Notes: generated by a model from the sequence alone, not told the origin. 64,000 bases of DNA from Nocardioides sp. NBC_00368 (GCF_036090055.1 NZ_CP107970.1:932501-996500), one strand, 5' to 3'; shown: positions 17,068-26,078, numbered from the stretch's first letter. Numbers and translations: made by a program.

Positions 17068-17102
17068 GTCTCGAGCCTAGGCCATGCCCGCGAGGATGCC
17101 CC

Positions 17103-17561
17103 TCAGAGACTCGCTCGGAGCGCGTTGACCGTCTTGGCGAGGGCCACCGGGTGGCGGGTGAAGAGCAGCCAGTAGGGCGTCGGGTCGGCCGGGTCCTCGA
17201 TCGTGACCCGGACGGCGCGCTTGAGGTAGGGGCGCAGGAGCAGGTAGGCCCTCGCGTCGGCGTCGCGGCCCGCCAGATGGTGGGAGTCGATCTCGTCGAG
17301 CGCGACCGCCTCGCCGAGGAAGCGCGCCTCGATGCGCGCCGGCCCGGCGCGCAGGACGCCGTCGGCGATCGTGATCCTGGCGTTGCCGTAGACGATCATC
17401 GCCAGGGCGAACAGGCCGACGATCGCGGCGGTGATGCCCCAGGCGAGGGCGGCTGGAACCCACAGGATGACCGCGATCCACAGGGTCGCCAGAAACATGA
17501 CGCCCTGGACCCACCACCTCAGCGGCACGGTCAGTCGCTCGTCGTACGCCGGGGTGCTCAC
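17103..17561 (-). CDS. DUF3093 membrane protein
   Basis: The 152-residue protein has two membrane helices near the N-terminus (about 16-33 and 37-57) followed by a soluble beta-rich part ending PYWLLFTRHPVALAKTVN. This is the DUF3093 family, always near dut in actinobacteria, with no known function. The GTG at 17561 is chosen because it gives the usual length (about 150); upstream codons overlap the dut promoter. Confidence 0.85.
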   Translation of the reverse strand: MSTPAYDERLTVPLRWWVQGVMFLATLWIAVILWVPAALAWGITAAIVGLFALAMIVYGNARITIADGVLRAGPARIEARFLGEAVALDEIDSHHLAGRDADARAYLLLRPYLKRAVRVTIEDPADPTPYWLLFTRHPVALAKTVNALRASL

Positions 17562-17621
17562 GAATCGTGAGTTTTTCACGCCGGTCAAGCCAGTCACGAA
17601 TCGGGTGAGCCGCAAAGCATC

Positions 17622-17627
17622 TAAGGT
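17622..17627 (+). promoter_or_regulatory. -10 element of dut
   Basis: TAAGGT ends 7 nt before the GTG at 17635. Confidence 0.5.
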
Positions 17628-17634
17628 GCGGGTT

Positions 17635-18087
17635 GTGTCTGATCTCGAAGTGGCCCTGATGCGTCTCGACGCGGAGCTGCCGCCACCTGCGTACGCCCAT
17701 CCGGGAGATGCCGGAGCCGACCTCCGCACGACCGTGGACGTGACCCTCAAACCGGGGGAGCGCGCCCTGGTGCCGACCGGGATCGCGATGGCGCTGCCCG
17801 AGGGCTACGTCGGCCTGGTGCACCCACGCTCCGGCCTGGCCGCCAAGCACGGGCTGTCCATCGTGAACGCCCCCGGCACCGTCGATGCCGGCTACCGCGG
17901 CGAGGTGAAGGTGGCGCTGGTCAACCTCGACCCCGTCGAGCCCATCGAGCTCCGCCGTGGCGACCGGGTCGCCCAGCTGGTGATCCAGCGCGTCGAGCAG
18001 GCTCGTTTCGTCGAGGTCTCCGAGTTGCCCGACTCCGTCCGTGGGGATGGGGGATACGGTTCTACAGGGGGCTTCTCCAGCCGCTGA
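17635..18087 (+). CDS. dut: dUTP diphosphatase
   Basis: The 150-residue trimeric dUTPase has all five motifs: AHPGDAGADL (I), HPRSGLA (II), VNAPGTVDAGYRGEVKVALVNL (III), RGDRVAQLVIQ (IV) and the mobile C-terminal GYGSTGGFSSR (V). It cleaves dUTP to dUMP and pyrophosphate, keeping uracil out of DNA and feeding dTMP synthesis. It is divergent from the DUF3093 gene, with a short shared promoter region. Confidence 0.96.
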   Translation: MSDLEVALMRLDAELPPPAYAHPGDAGADLRTTVDVTLKPGERALVPTGIAMALPEGYVGLVHPRSGLAAKHGLSIVNAPGTVDAGYRGEVKVALVNLDPVEPIELRRGDRVAQLVIQRVEQARFVEVSELPDSVRGDGGYGSTGGFSSR

Positions 18088-18139
18088 GCGATCAGTGTTA
18101 GATAAGTCTCCTCCGAGATCCACCGCAACCTGAAAGCAG

Positions 18140-18802
18140 ATGGTCGTGAAGTTCCGTCGCAAGTCCACGCCCTCCCACCGGGGAGAGCCGTCTGCATCGG
18201 TCGACGAGCGGCCCATGGCCGACGAGCGGCCGGCGCCGGCCGCTCCCGAGATCGGCCCGTTCGACATCGACTCGGCCCCCGAGGGGCTGATCACCGGCGA
18301 CTGGGTGGACCTCGGCTCGATGATGCTCGCCCCGGCGCCGGGCAAGGAGCTGCGCCTCCAGGTGGACGAGAAGTCCGGCCAGATCGCGGCGGTGATGCTG
18401 ACCGCGGACGACGGAGCCATGGAGCTGCGCGCCTTCGCCGCGCCCCGCAACGGCGACCTGTGGACGGAGTCGCTGCCGATGCTGCGCGAGGACGTCCAGC
18501 AGCGTGGCGGTGCGACCGCTGACCTGCAGGGTCCGTGGGGCACCGAGCTGATCACCCAGATGAAGGTGAAGCTGCCCGACGGCCAGCCGGCCGTCCAGCA
18601 GACCCGCATCATCGGCGTCAACGGCCCGCGCTGGATGCTTCGCGCCACCATGCTCGGCCGCCCGGCGATGGAGCCGACCGCAGGCAAGGAGTGGGAGCGG
18701 CTTCTCGAGCACGTCGTCGTGCGCCGCGGAGCCGAGGCCAAGCCGAAGGGCGAGGCGCTCGAGGTCAAGCTGCCGCCCAACGCGCGCCGCGTCGAGAAGT
18801 GA
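18140..18802 (+). CDS. DUF3710 protein
   Basis: The 220-residue soluble protein matches DUF3710, which in actinobacteria follows dut. A basic N-terminus (MVVKFRRK) leads into a Pro/Ala-rich linker, then a core starting IGPFDIDSAPEGLI with many beta strands. The function is unknown. GTG at 18146 is a possible alternative start. Confidence 0.8.
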   Translation: MVVKFRRKSTPSHRGEPSASVDERPMADERPAPAAPEIGPFDIDSAPEGLITGDWVDLGSMMLAPAPGKELRLQVDEKSGQIAAVMLTADDGAMELRAFAAPRNGDLWTESLPMLREDVQQRGGATADLQGPWGTELITQMKVKLPDGQPAVQQTRIIGVNGPRWMLRATMLGRPAMEPTAGKEWERLLEHVVVRRGAEAKPKGEALEVKLPPNARRVEK

Positions 18803-18809
18803 GCCGGTA

Positions 18810-19181
18810 GTGGCCAAGGGGCGCCTGCGCGCGAAGCTCAGCGAGTGGGCCAACACGGCCTCGATCGACGCGAGCGAGATCCGAGCGGCGTACGTCGCCA
18901 AGGATGTCGCCTCGATCGCCGACGCGCCCGACCGTGAGCCGGTGCGTCTGCGTGGGACCCTGCGTACGATCACGCTGCGACCTCGCGGAGGCGTCCCGGC
19001 GCTGGAGGCGGAGCTGTTCGACGGCTCCGGCACGCTGACGCTCATCTGGCTGGGTCGCAGGCGCATCGCAGGCATCAACCCCGGCCGGTCGCTGCAGGTG
19101 CAGGGCCGCATCGGCCGCACCGACGGCCAGCGCATCATGTTCAATCCCCGCTACGAGCTGATTCCGGACCCCAACGAATGA
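18810..19181 (+). CDS. OB-fold nucleic-acid-binding protein
   Basis: The 123-residue protein begins at GTG 18810. Its core, VRLRGTLRTITLRPRGGVPALEAELFDGSGTLTLIWLGRR, is an OB-fold strand pattern like that of RecG wedge and tRNA-anticodon-binding domains. It is conserved between the DUF3710 and DUF3159 genes in actinobacteria. The stop overlaps the next ATG (ATGA). No catalytic motif is visible. Confidence 0.75.
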   Translation: MAKGRLRAKLSEWANTASIDASEIRAAYVAKDVASIADAPDREPVRLRGTLRTITLRPRGGVPALEAELFDGSGTLTLIWLGRRRIAGINPGRSLQVQGRIGRTDGQRIMFNPRYELIPDPNE

Positions 19182-19939
19182 GCCAACCACACGTGAGCCC
19201 TACCTCTGAGACCCCTGCCGGCGACGGTCAGGCCGGCGAGCACCACGACCACAACCATCCGACGGTCGACACCGTCGAGGCGGTCGTACGCCGCCAGATG
19301 TCCGCCGGGCTCGGCGGCGTGCGCGGGATGCTCGAGGCCGGCGTGCCCGGCCTGGTCTTCACCATCGCCTGGCTGGTGGTCAAGGACCTCAAGGTCGCGC
19401 TGATCGCCTCGGCGGCGACCGCGGCCGTCTTCCTGGCCGTGCGGCTGGTGCAGCGCTCCAGTCTGCAGTACGTCGGCAACGCCATCTTCGGTATCCTGAT
19501 CGGTTTCGCCGTGGTGCGCCTGGCCCAGTCGATGGGCGGATCGGCCGAGGAGCAGGCGCTGGCCTACTTCCTGCCCGGCATCCTGATCAGCCTCGGCTAC
19601 ACGGTCGTCGTCGGTGGCCTGTGCCTGATCGGCTGGCCGATCTTCGGCTTCTTCATCGGTGTCGCCAGCGGCGACCCGCTCGAATGGCACCAGGACAAGC
19701 AGATCGTGAAGCTCTGCACCCGGTTGACCTGGCTCTTCCTGGCTCCCGGTGCGATCGGCGCGGCCATCCAGGGCCCGATCTGGTTCCTGGCCTGGAGCGG
19801 CGCCATCGACCGCGACTGGGCGATCCTCGCCCTCGGCATCCTCCGCACCGGCCTCGGCTGGGCGCTGCGGATCGCCTGCTACGGCACCATGATCTGGCTC
19901 CTGGCCCGCAACCACACACCCGTCCAGCAGGCGAAGTGA
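19178..19939 (+). CDS. DUF3159 membrane protein
   Basis: The 253-residue protein has a His-rich N-terminus (EHHDHNHPTVDTVE) and about six membrane helices. It matches DUF3159, a family found next to this OB-fold gene in actinobacteria; no transport substrate is known. The start overlaps the OB-fold gene and the end overlaps the following GTG (GTGA), so the unit is coupled. Confidence 0.8.
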   Translation: MSQPHVSPTSETPAGDGQAGEHHDHNHPTVDTVEAVVRRQMSAGLGGVRGMLEAGVPGLVFTIAWLVVKDLKVALIASAATAAVFLAVRLVQRSSLQYVGNAIFGILIGFAVVRLAQSMGGSAEEQALAYFLPGILISLGYTVVVGGLCLIGWPIFGFFIGVASGDPLEWHQDKQIVKLCTRLTWLFLAPGAIGAAIQGPIWFLAWSGAIDRDWAILALGILRTGLGWALRIACYGTMIWLLARNHTPVQQAK

Positions 19940-20982
19940 GCCTGCGGGGAGCCGCTGTCGCCTTCGCACTGGTCTCGCTCTCGCTGGCCGGGTGTGGGAG
20001 CACGGCCGCGAGTAGCGGTGGCAAGGAGCCCTTCGCGCTGCCTGTCGGGCCCAGCGCGTGGGACGCCACAGCCCCGGCTTGGTACGCCGACGGCACCCTG
20101 CATGTGGGGGAGCGGAGCGTCGACCTCGGCGATCGCGTGGACCAGTTCGTGCTGGGCGCGACCGGCGTCTACTGGACGCATGGCCAGACCTTGTGGTTCA
20201 CCAGCGCCGAGGGCGAGACCGAGAAGGTCGAGAAGGTGGGTTGGAGCAACCTGGCCGTGTCTGCCGACCGATCAGTGTTCGCGACCGTCGACCAGTCGCG
20301 CGGCCCGACCGACGAGTTCGGCACGCATGTGCTCCAGGTGGCGGCGTTCGACACCCGCACGGGCGAGCAGCTCTACCGGACCCCTGACCAGGAGCCCGAC
20401 GGCGACGCCGACCTGGCGGATCTCTACAGCGAGGTCATGCCTCTGCTGATCGGGGTCAGCGATGAGCGCCTCTTCTTCGCGGGCACCACCATCGATCTCG
20501 ACGACGGCTCGACGACGGAGGCCAGCCGTGGGCCCGACGGGGAGATCTACGAGGGCTACGCCGAGACCCTGTTTCCGGACGGCTTCCATGTCTATCTCGA
20601 TGGTGAGGGTCAGAGCCGGAAGGTGGCCGACACCTGGCTGTCGGGGGTGGGGTTGCTCTCGCCGGATCGCAGCACGATCTTCGACACCACCGAGTGGCCG
20701 ACCAAGGCGGTGGCGTACGACGCGTCGACCGGGGACCGGCGCGCGATCGATGCCCCCTGGGATCATTTCACGCTGGCGGGGTGGAGCGACGAGGCGACGT
20801 TCTTCGGGGTCGCGCAGCGTATCGACACGAAGGCAGACGACGTGCTGCGCGCCCAGCAGGTCGTCACCTGCGAGCTGCGGACGCTCGTCTGCACGCCCGT
20901 CAGTCCGGTGATCCCGACCGACGACGAGGCGCAGGGTGACCACCCGACTTTCCTCGTCGAAGGCAACAGCAACGGGCTCTGA
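19936..20982 (+). CDS. Predicted beta-propeller lipoprotein
   Basis: The 348-residue precursor starts at GTG 19936 and has a lipoprotein signal with lipobox LAGC at about residues 18-21. The rest is rich in Trp, Asp and Gly and reads as repeated beta strands (WYADGTLHVG, VYWTHGQTLWF, FATVDQSRG), suggesting a propeller. It does not match a family I recognise. It is coupled to the DUF3159 gene by a GTGA overlap and would be exposed outside the membrane. Confidence 0.65.
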   Translation: MSLRGAAVAFALVSLSLAGCGSTAASSGGKEPFALPVGPSAWDATAPAWYADGTLHVGERSVDLGDRVDQFVLGATGVYWTHGQTLWFTSAEGETEKVEKVGWSNLAVSADRSVFATVDQSRGPTDEFGTHVLQVAAFDTRTGEQLYRTPDQEPDGDADLADLYSEVMPLLIGVSDERLFFAGTTIDLDDGSTTEASRGPDGEIYEGYAETLFPDGFHVYLDGEGQSRKVADTWLSGVGLLSPDRSTIFDTTEWPTKAVAYDASTGDRRAIDAPWDHFTLAGWSDEATFFGVAQRIDTKADDVLRAQQVVTCELRTLVCTPVSPVIPTDDEAQGDHPTFLVEGNSNGL

Positions 20983-20996
20983 GTCCCGCGTCGGGA

Positions 20997-21002
20997 TACG
21001 GT
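20997..21002 (+). promoter_or_regulatory. -10 element, leaderless start
   Basis: TACGGT ends 6 nt before the GTG at 21009. Confidence 0.45.
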
Positions 21003-21008
21003 GCTCGC

Positions 21009-21545
21009 GTGGAGCTGCGAGTGGTGAGGCCGACGCGCGGGAGCGTGTGGCTCTCCCTGCTCGCCACCCTCGAGATCACCACCGGCGCGGCGCTGGCCCA
21101 CCTGGCCGCCGGCGGCGTGCTGCCGAGCGCCGGCTGGCTGGCCGCTGCGGCGCTCGCCGTCTTCGGCACCGGCGTCGTGGTGCTGCAGCGCCGGGTGGGA
21201 CTGCTCGGCGGCGCGGTCCTGGCGGGCCTGTCCCAGCTCGGACTCCATGAGGTGTTCGCGGCGTTCTCCGCGGTGCCCGGCGCCGAGCACCAGCACGCCA
21301 TCGGCACACCACTCGGCGCCGAGGGCGGCTCGATGCTCCTGGCCCACACCTGCGCCGCGGTGCTCTCCGTGGTCGTCTGGGTGCTGCACCGCCGAGCCCT
21401 CGCCGTGGCCGTACGCAGCCTGCCGATTCCCCGGGTCGGCGTCGCCGGCCGCCTGCTCGCCGAGACCGGCCGGTTCGTCCCGCGACCGGCGCTGTGGGCC
21501 GATGTCTCTCCGCGCAGAGGACCGCCGAGGCCGGCCGGCCTCTGA
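21009..21545 (+). CDS. Four-helix membrane protein of unknown function
   Basis: The 178-residue protein has about four membrane helices (residues 13-33, 40-60, 65-85, 112-130) and a His-containing loop (GAEHQHAIG) between the third and fourth. Its C-terminal tail is basic and Pro-rich. I do not recognise the family. It lies 79 bp upstream of a PepSY-type membrane protein, and such pairs often take part in metal or haem handling; the link is only by position. Confidence 0.6.
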   Translation: MELRVVRPTRGSVWLSLLATLEITTGAALAHLAAGGVLPSAGWLAAAALAVFGTGVVVLQRRVGLLGGAVLAGLSQLGLHEVFAAFSAVPGAEHQHAIGTPLGAEGGSMLLAHTCAAVLSVVVWVLHRRALAVAVRSLPIPRVGVAGRLLAETGRFVPRPALWADVSPRRGPPRPAGL

Positions 21546-21624
21546 GATCCCTCTGCGAGCACCACCGGGTGAGACCCGGTGGCTGTCTTGCGTACCCCGA
21601 AATTCGCGAGAAGAGACAGTTCGA

Positions 21625-23067
21625 ATGACCGTTCCCACCCAGTTCCAGACCGCACTGCCGACTGATCAGCACGGCCCGCCGGAGGCGACTCCGCCGAGCC
21701 ACCGCCCCGGCTGGTGGCCCGTGATCCGCCCGCTCGTGCTACGGCTGCACTTCTACGCCGGGGTGCTGGTCGCCCCGTTCATCCTGGCCGCCTCGGTGAC
21801 CGGGCTGCTCTACACGATCGCTCCGCAGGTCGAGCAGATCGCCTACCACGAGCTGACCCATGTCACCCCGTCCGGCGAGACGGTCCCGCTCGCCGATCAG
21901 GTCGCCGCCGCCCGGGCCACCCACCCCGACGGCGCCGTGATCCGGGTCGACGTCCCCGAGGCGGCCGACCGCAGCACCCGGGTGGTCTTCACCGACGAGA
22001 CCGTCCCCGCCGACCACGACATGTCGGTGTTCGTGAACCCCTACACCGGCCAGGTCCAGGGCCAGGTACGCAGCTACGGGCAGTGGCTCGGCTTCCGGGC
22101 GTGGCTTGACGAGCTGCACCGCAACCTCCACCTGGGTGCCTTCGGCCGTCACTACAGCGAGCTCGCGGCCAGCTGGCTGTGGGTGGTCGCTCTGGGCGGA
22201 CTGATGCTCTGGCTCGGCCGATGGCGCCGTGACCGCCGGGTCCGGCGGCTGGTGTTGCCCGACCCCGAGACCACCGGACGTTCCCGGGCGATGTCGTGGC
22301 ACGCCGTCATCGGGGTGTGGCTCCTGCTGGGCGTGCTGGCCCTGTCGGTCTCCGGGCTGACCTGGTCACGCTTCGCCGGTGCGAACATCGGCGAGGTGCG
22401 TACCGCGCTGTCGTGGACCGAGCCCACGCCGGCCACGTCGCTGCACGGCGACGGCACGGCCGCCGAGCACGCTCACCACGGCGCGTCCGTAGCCGCCACG
22501 GGCGATCCGGACGCGGTCTTCTCCGAGGGTGCCGGCATCGACGGCGTACTGGACACCGCGCGGGACGCCGGTCTGGGCGACCCGCTCTACCTGGTGCCTC
22601 CGGCCGACCCGGGCAGCGCCTGGACGGCGGCCGAGAACAAGCGCGACTGGCCCACCCGCTACGACGCCATCAGCGTCGATCCGGCGACCGGAGAGCAGCT
22701 GGACCGGGTCGACTTCGCCGACTGGCCGCCCATGGCCAAGCTGACCGACTGGGTCATCGGCGCGCACATGGGCATCCTGTTCGGTGTCCTCAACCAGCTG
22801 GCGCTGGCTGCACTCGCGCTCGGGCTGATCGCGGCGACGTTGCTCGGCTACCGGATGTGGTGGCTGCGGCGCCCCCGCGGTGCCGGCGGCCTGAGGTTCG
22901 GCCGACCCGCGCCGCGCGGTGCCTGGCGGCGGCTGCCCTGGCCGGCCATGGTGGCCGCCGTCACGGTCGTCGCGGTGGTCGGCTGGTTCGTGCCGATGCT
23001 CGGGGTGACCCTCATCGGGTTCCTCGTGGTCGACGCTGTGATCGGCGCGGTGCGCAGCCGCACCTGA
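21625..23067 (+). CDS. PepSY-associated transmembrane protein
   Basis: The 480-residue protein has the PepSY_TM layout: a first helix (RLHFYAGVLVAPFILAASVTGLLYTI), a large external PepSY-like domain, a central helix pair (WLWVVALGGLMLWLG and HAVIGVWLLLGVLALSVSGL), a second external part with a His-rich AEHAHHGAS stretch, and C-terminal helices. Relatives include reductases and accessory proteins of iron or siderophore uptake. The His-rich stretch and proximity to the Zur gene would suit a metal-linked role, but no Zur site precedes it. ATG at 21625 was chosen. Confidence 0.75.
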   Translation: MTVPTQFQTALPTDQHGPPEATPPSHRPGWWPVIRPLVLRLHFYAGVLVAPFILAASVTGLLYTIAPQVEQIAYHELTHVTPSGETVPLADQVAAARATHPDGAVIRVDVPEAADRSTRVVFTDETVPADHDMSVFVNPYTGQVQGQVRSYGQWLGFRAWLDELHRNLHLGAFGRHYSELAASWLWVVALGGLMLWLGRWRRDRRVRRLVLPDPETTGRSRAMSWHAVIGVWLLLGVLALSVSGLTWSRFAGANIGEVRTALSWTEPTPATSLHGDGTAAEHAHHGASVAATGDPDAVFSEGAGIDGVLDTARDAGLGDPLYLVPPADPGSAWTAAENKRDWPTRYDAISVDPATGEQLDRVDFADWPPMAKLTDWVIGAHMGILFGVLNQLALAALALGLIAATLLGYRMWWLRRPRGAGGLRFGRPAPRGAWRRLPWPAMVAAVTVVAVVGWFVPMLGVTLIGFLVVDAVIGAVRSRT

Positions 23068-23076
23068 TTCGGTGAC

Positions 23077-23496
23077 TCAGGCGGCGCAGGCGGCGCAGAG
23101 GCCGAAGATCTCCACGGTGTGGTTGACGTCGGTGAAGCCGTTCTGCGCCGCCACCTTGTCGGCCCAGGTCTCCACGGCCGGTCCTTCGATCTCCACGGCC
23201 TTGCCGCAGCTGCGGCACACCAGATGGTGGTGATGGGTCGTGGAGGCGTCGCCGCACAGCCGGTAGGTGGACTCACCGTCGGGCTTGTGGATCACGTCGG
23301 CGAGGCCGTCGTCGACGAAGATCTGCAGGTGGCGGTAGACCGTGGAGAGGCCGATCTTCTCGCCGTTGGCTCGCAGCGTGGCGTAGACGTCCTGGGCGCT
23401 GCGGAAGGTGTCCTCGGCGGCGAGAGCCTCCTTCACCGCGGCGCCCTGGTTGGTTGCGCGCCGCTTGACCTGCTGGGTGGGTGCCATGAGCGCCAT
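23077..23496 (-). CDS. zur: Fur-family zinc uptake regulator (Zur)
   Basis: The 139-residue protein has the Fur fold. It has a winged helix with GLSTVYRHLQIFVDDGLAD, a His-rich hinge (TTHHHHLVCRSCGKAVEIE) and a second Cys pair at the C-terminus (CAACAA). The two CxxC pairs form the structural zinc site. Its assignment as Zur rather than Fur rests on the neighbours: zinc-free ribosomal proteins and matching Zur-type boxes. It should repress these genes when zinc is sufficient. ATG 23496 is used; ATG 23487 is an alternative. Confidence 0.88.
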   Translation of the reverse strand: MALMAPTQQVKRRATNQGAAVKEALAAEDTFRSAQDVYATLRANGEKIGLSTVYRHLQIFVDDGLADVIHKPDGESTYRLCGDASTTHHHHLVCRSCGKAVEIEGPAVETWADKVAAQNGFTDVNHTVEIFGLCAACAA

Positions 23497-23554
23497 GTTA
23501 GTCGGTATCGGTATGGATCCCGTGTTCAGTGCGCCGGGGCGTCGTGTGTCATAC

Positions 23555-23569
23555 TGGGAATGATTCTCA
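23555..23569. promoter_or_regulatory. Zur box upstream of rpmB
   Basis: TGGGAATGATTCTCA fits the actinobacterial Zur palindrome. It begins at the last base of a CATACT -10 element for rpmB (23550-23555) and lies between zur and rpmB. Confidence 0.8.
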
Positions 23570-23587
23570 ATACGACGAAAGGCTGCC

Positions 23588-23824
23588 ATGTCACGCACGT
23601 GTCAGGTCACCGGGGCCCGTCCCGGCTACGGCAACAACCGCCCCTGGTCCAAGAAGGCGACCCGGCGACGCTGGGAGGTGAACCTGCAGAAGAAGACCTA
23701 CTACGTCCCCAGCCTGGGTCGGAAGGTCACCCTGCGGCTCAGCACCAACGCGATCAAGCAGATCGACGTACGCGGCATCGACGCCGTCGTCGCCGAGATG
23801 CGCGCCCGGGGGGAGAAGGTCTGA
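23588..23824 (+). CDS. rpmB: 50S ribosomal protein L28, cysteine-poor paralogue
   Basis: The 78-residue protein has the L28 signature CQVTGARPGYGNNRPWSKKATRRRW at residues 5-29 (shown here only as a landmark region starting CQVTGARP). It keeps one cysteine and lacks the CxxC pairs that hold zinc in the other L28 form. Such paralogues replace the zinc-binding protein during zinc starvation and free stored zinc. A Zur box lies just upstream. Its stop overlaps the rpsN start. Confidence 0.93.
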   Translation: MSRTCQVTGARPGYGNNRPWSKKATRRRWEVNLQKKTYYVPSLGRKVTLRLSTNAIKQIDVRGIDAVVAEMRARGEKV

Positions 23825-24129
23825 TGGCCAAGAAGTCGAAGATCGCGGCCGAGGCCAAGCGCCGCGAGATCGTGGAGAGGTACGCCGAGCGTCGAGCCGC
23901 GATCAAGGAGCAGATCCGCATCGCGGAGCCGGGCTCGGCCGAGCAGGCCGAGGCCGTCCGTGCCCTGTCGCGTCTCCCGCGCGACTCCTCGCCCGTACGC
24001 CTGCGCAACCGGGACCAGGTCGACGGTCGGCCGCGGGGATATCTCCGCAAGGCCGGCGTGTCGCGGATCCGGTTCCGCGAGCTTGCGCACAAGGGGCACC
24101 TGCCCGGAATCACCAAGTCGAGCTGGTGA
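23824..24129 (+). CDS. rpsN: 30S ribosomal protein S14, zinc-free form
   Basis: The 101-residue protein has the long S14 form: MAKKSKIAAEAKRRE, RLRNRDQVDGRPRGYLRKAGVSRI and KGHLPGITKSSW. It has no cysteine, unlike the short zinc-binding type (61 residues, four Cys). It is coupled to rpmB by TGATG overlap and shares its Zur control. Confidence 0.94.
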   Translation: MAKKSKIAAEAKRREIVERYAERRAAIKEQIRIAEPGSAEQAEAVRALSRLPRDSSPVRLRNRDQVDGRPRGYLRKAGVSRIRFRELAHKGHLPGITKSSW

Positions 24130-24212
24130 CTCCGGCAAAAGCCTAACCGGAACCATTCCGAGTCGGCGAGGCACTACCCGGCTGTCATCGGGCTGTGCTA
24201 AACACACGCTCC

Positions 24213-24292
24213 ATGAGCGAGCGCCAGCGAGCGGCAATAGGCCTCAGGCCGCCGCGTCCGTATTCTCTGCTTTCCTCGACGGAGGCGGCGGC
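24213..24292. repeat. Repeat-palindrome element, copy 1
   Basis: A GAGCGAGCGCCAGCGAGCG motif (from 24215) is followed by a 14-bp dyad (24248-24261 with 24279-24292) that encloses a TATTCT -10-like box and carries GGAGG in its right arm. Copies 2 and 3 precede the next two genes. Confidence 0.7.
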
Positions 24293-25279
24293 ATGAGTAC
24301 GAAGGCCCCGGAGCGGGCGGCCGAGAAGCCTGGGTTCAGGCTGGGGCAGACAGAGGTCGTCGCGATCGTCCTGCTGGTCATCCTGCTCTCCCAGCGCTGG
24401 CTGCTGCCGCTGCTGGACCATGACCTGTTCAACACCTGGGGCACGATCTTCGTCGCCATCGTGGTGCAGTCGGCTCCGTTCCTGCTCGGCGGTGTGCTGC
24501 TCAGTGCCGTCATCTCGACGTTCCTCTCGGAGAAGGCGCTGAGCAAGATCGTGCCCAAGAGCCCGGTGCTCGGCGTCCCGGTCGCCGGCCTGGCCGGGAT
24601 CGGGCTGCCGGGCTGCGAGTGCGCCGCGGTGCCGGTGACCAACTCGCTGATCCGTCGCGGCGTCGCGCCGGCGGTCGCGCTGACGTTCCTGCTGGCCGCG
24701 CCGGCGGTCAACCCGGCGGTGCTCGTCTCGACCGCGGTGGCCTTCCCCGGACAGCCGATGATGGTGCTGGCGCGGTTCCTGGCCTCGCTGATCACGGCGG
24801 TGGCCGTCGGCTGGATCATGATGGCCCGCGGCAAGCTGCTCCTCGAGCGGCTCACCAATCTCGGGCGTGACGTGCACGCTCACGAGCGGTCCTTCCTCGG
24901 CAACGTCAGCCACGACTTCCTGCACGCCTCCGGCTTCCTGGTGCTGGGCGCGATGCTGGCCGCGGCGGTCAACACCTTCGTACCCCGCTCGGTGGTCAAC
25001 ACCGTCGCCGGTCAGGCGGTCCTGGGGATCGCCACGCTGGCGCTGTTCGCGTTCATCGTGGCGCTCTGCTCGGAGTCCGACGCCTTCGTCGCCGCGTCGT
25101 TCACCGCCTTCTCCGACACCGCGAAGCTGGTCTTCCTCGTGGTCGGCCCGGCGATGGACATCAAGCTCGCCTCCATGGAGGCAGGCCAGTTCGGCATGGG
25201 CTTCGCCCTGCGCTTCGTACCCTTGGTGATCATCACGGCGGTCGCCTCCGCCGTCGGCATCGGATGGTGGCTGCTGTGA
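24293..25279 (+). CDS. YraQ/DUF318-type permease
   Basis: The 328-residue protein has about eight membrane helices and the permease family hallmark GLPGCECAAVPV (a CxC pair in a membrane loop) with a mirrored C-terminal half (VALCSESDAFVAASF). Relatives are thought to move metals or metalloids. It is followed by a TIGR03943-type partner, a recurrent pair that is often linked to zinc-dependent control in Gram-positive bacteria. GGAGG lies 7 nt before the ATG at 24293, within the right arm of the upstream palindrome. Confidence 0.82.
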   Translation: MSTKAPERAAEKPGFRLGQTEVVAIVLLVILLSQRWLLPLLDHDLFNTWGTIFVAIVVQSAPFLLGGVLLSAVISTFLSEKALSKIVPKSPVLGVPVAGLAGIGLPGCECAAVPVTNSLIRRGVAPAVALTFLLAAPAVNPAVLVSTAVAFPGQPMMVLARFLASLITAVAVGWIMMARGKLLLERLTNLGRDVHAHERSFLGNVSHDFLHASGFLVLGAMLAAAVNTFVPRSVVNTVAGQAVLGIATLALFAFIVALCSESDAFVAASFTAFSDTAKLVFLVVGPAMDIKLASMEAGQFGMGFALRFVPLVIITAVASAVGIGWWLL

Positions 25280-25358
25280 GCGAGCGCCAGCGAGCGATCC
25301 ATTCAATCAACACGCGGCCGCCTTCGTACAATGGCGCTCGCGCAACGGAGGTGGCCGC
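25276..25358. repeat. Repeat-palindrome element, copy 2
   Basis: The repeat starts within the stop codon region of the permease (GTGAGCGAGCGCCAGCGAGCG). The dyad 25314-25327 with 25345-25358 encloses TACAAT. Relative to copy 1, the third base pair is switched from C-G to G-C in both arms, so pairing is kept. Confidence 0.7.
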
Positions 25359-26078
25359 GTGACTCGTACTACCCAGGCCTTGGTCGTCGGCTTCCTCGGC
25401 GCCGTCCTGCTCCGGCTCTCGCTCGGCGACGGCTATCTGAGGTACGTCACCAGCTGGATGAAGTGGCCGCTGGTCGCCACCGGCGTGGTGCTGCTCGGGC
25501 TGACGGTGTGGATGCTGCTGCGTCCGGCGCCGGAGGAGGACGGCGACGACCACGAGGGGCACGAGGGGCACGAGGGACACGGCCACAAGGTCCCGGCGAT
25601 GACCTGGCTGGCGATCCTGCCCGGCGTGATCGTCTTCGTCGCCAGCCCGCCGTCGCTGGGCGCCTACCTGGCCGAGCGCCGTGCCGACGACCCGGTCGCG
25701 GCCGCTCCCGACGCCGAGATCCTGCCGCTGCCGGCCTCGGACGGCCCCGTCGACGTCGAGGTCGCCGAGTTCATGTGGCGAGCCGGGGTCGAGGACGGCT
25801 CGACGATCAAGGACCGCGACGTACGCCTCACCGGTTTCGTCAGCACCGACGAGAACGGCAACTGGTACGTCACCCGCATCGCCATCGCGTGCTGCGCCGC
25901 CGACGCGAGCGCCTCCCGGGTCCGGGTGGAGGACTACGACGACGCCCCGGAGCGCGACTCCTGGGTCGCGGTCACCGGCCGCTGGGTCGAGGGCACCGCG
26001 CCGGGCGGCAAGTCGGAGACGGCCATCGAGGCCTCCTCGGTCGAGCCGCGCGAGGCGCCGGCCAACACCTACCAGTGA
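25359..26078 (+). CDS. TIGR03943-family membrane protein, YraQ partner
   Basis: The 239-residue protein has two N-terminal helices (about 10-28, 36-53), a His/Glu-rich loop DDHEGHEGHEGHGHK that should bind metal, a third helix (TWLAILPGVIVFVASPP) and a C-terminal outer domain with VRLTGFVS and ACCAAD. This is the usual partner of YraQ-type permeases. The His-rich loop fits zinc handling. GTG 25359 has GGAGG 7 nt upstream. Confidence 0.78.
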   Translation: MTRTTQALVVGFLGAVLLRLSLGDGYLRYVTSWMKWPLVATGVVLLGLTVWMLLRPAPEEDGDDHEGHEGHEGHGHKVPAMTWLAILPGVIVFVASPPSLGAYLAERRADDPVAAAPDAEILPLPASDGPVDVEVAEFMWRAGVEDGSTIKDRDVRLTGFVSTDENGNWYVTRIAIACCAADASASRVRVEDYDDAPERDSWVAVTGRWVEGTAPGGKSETAIEASSVEPREAPANTYQ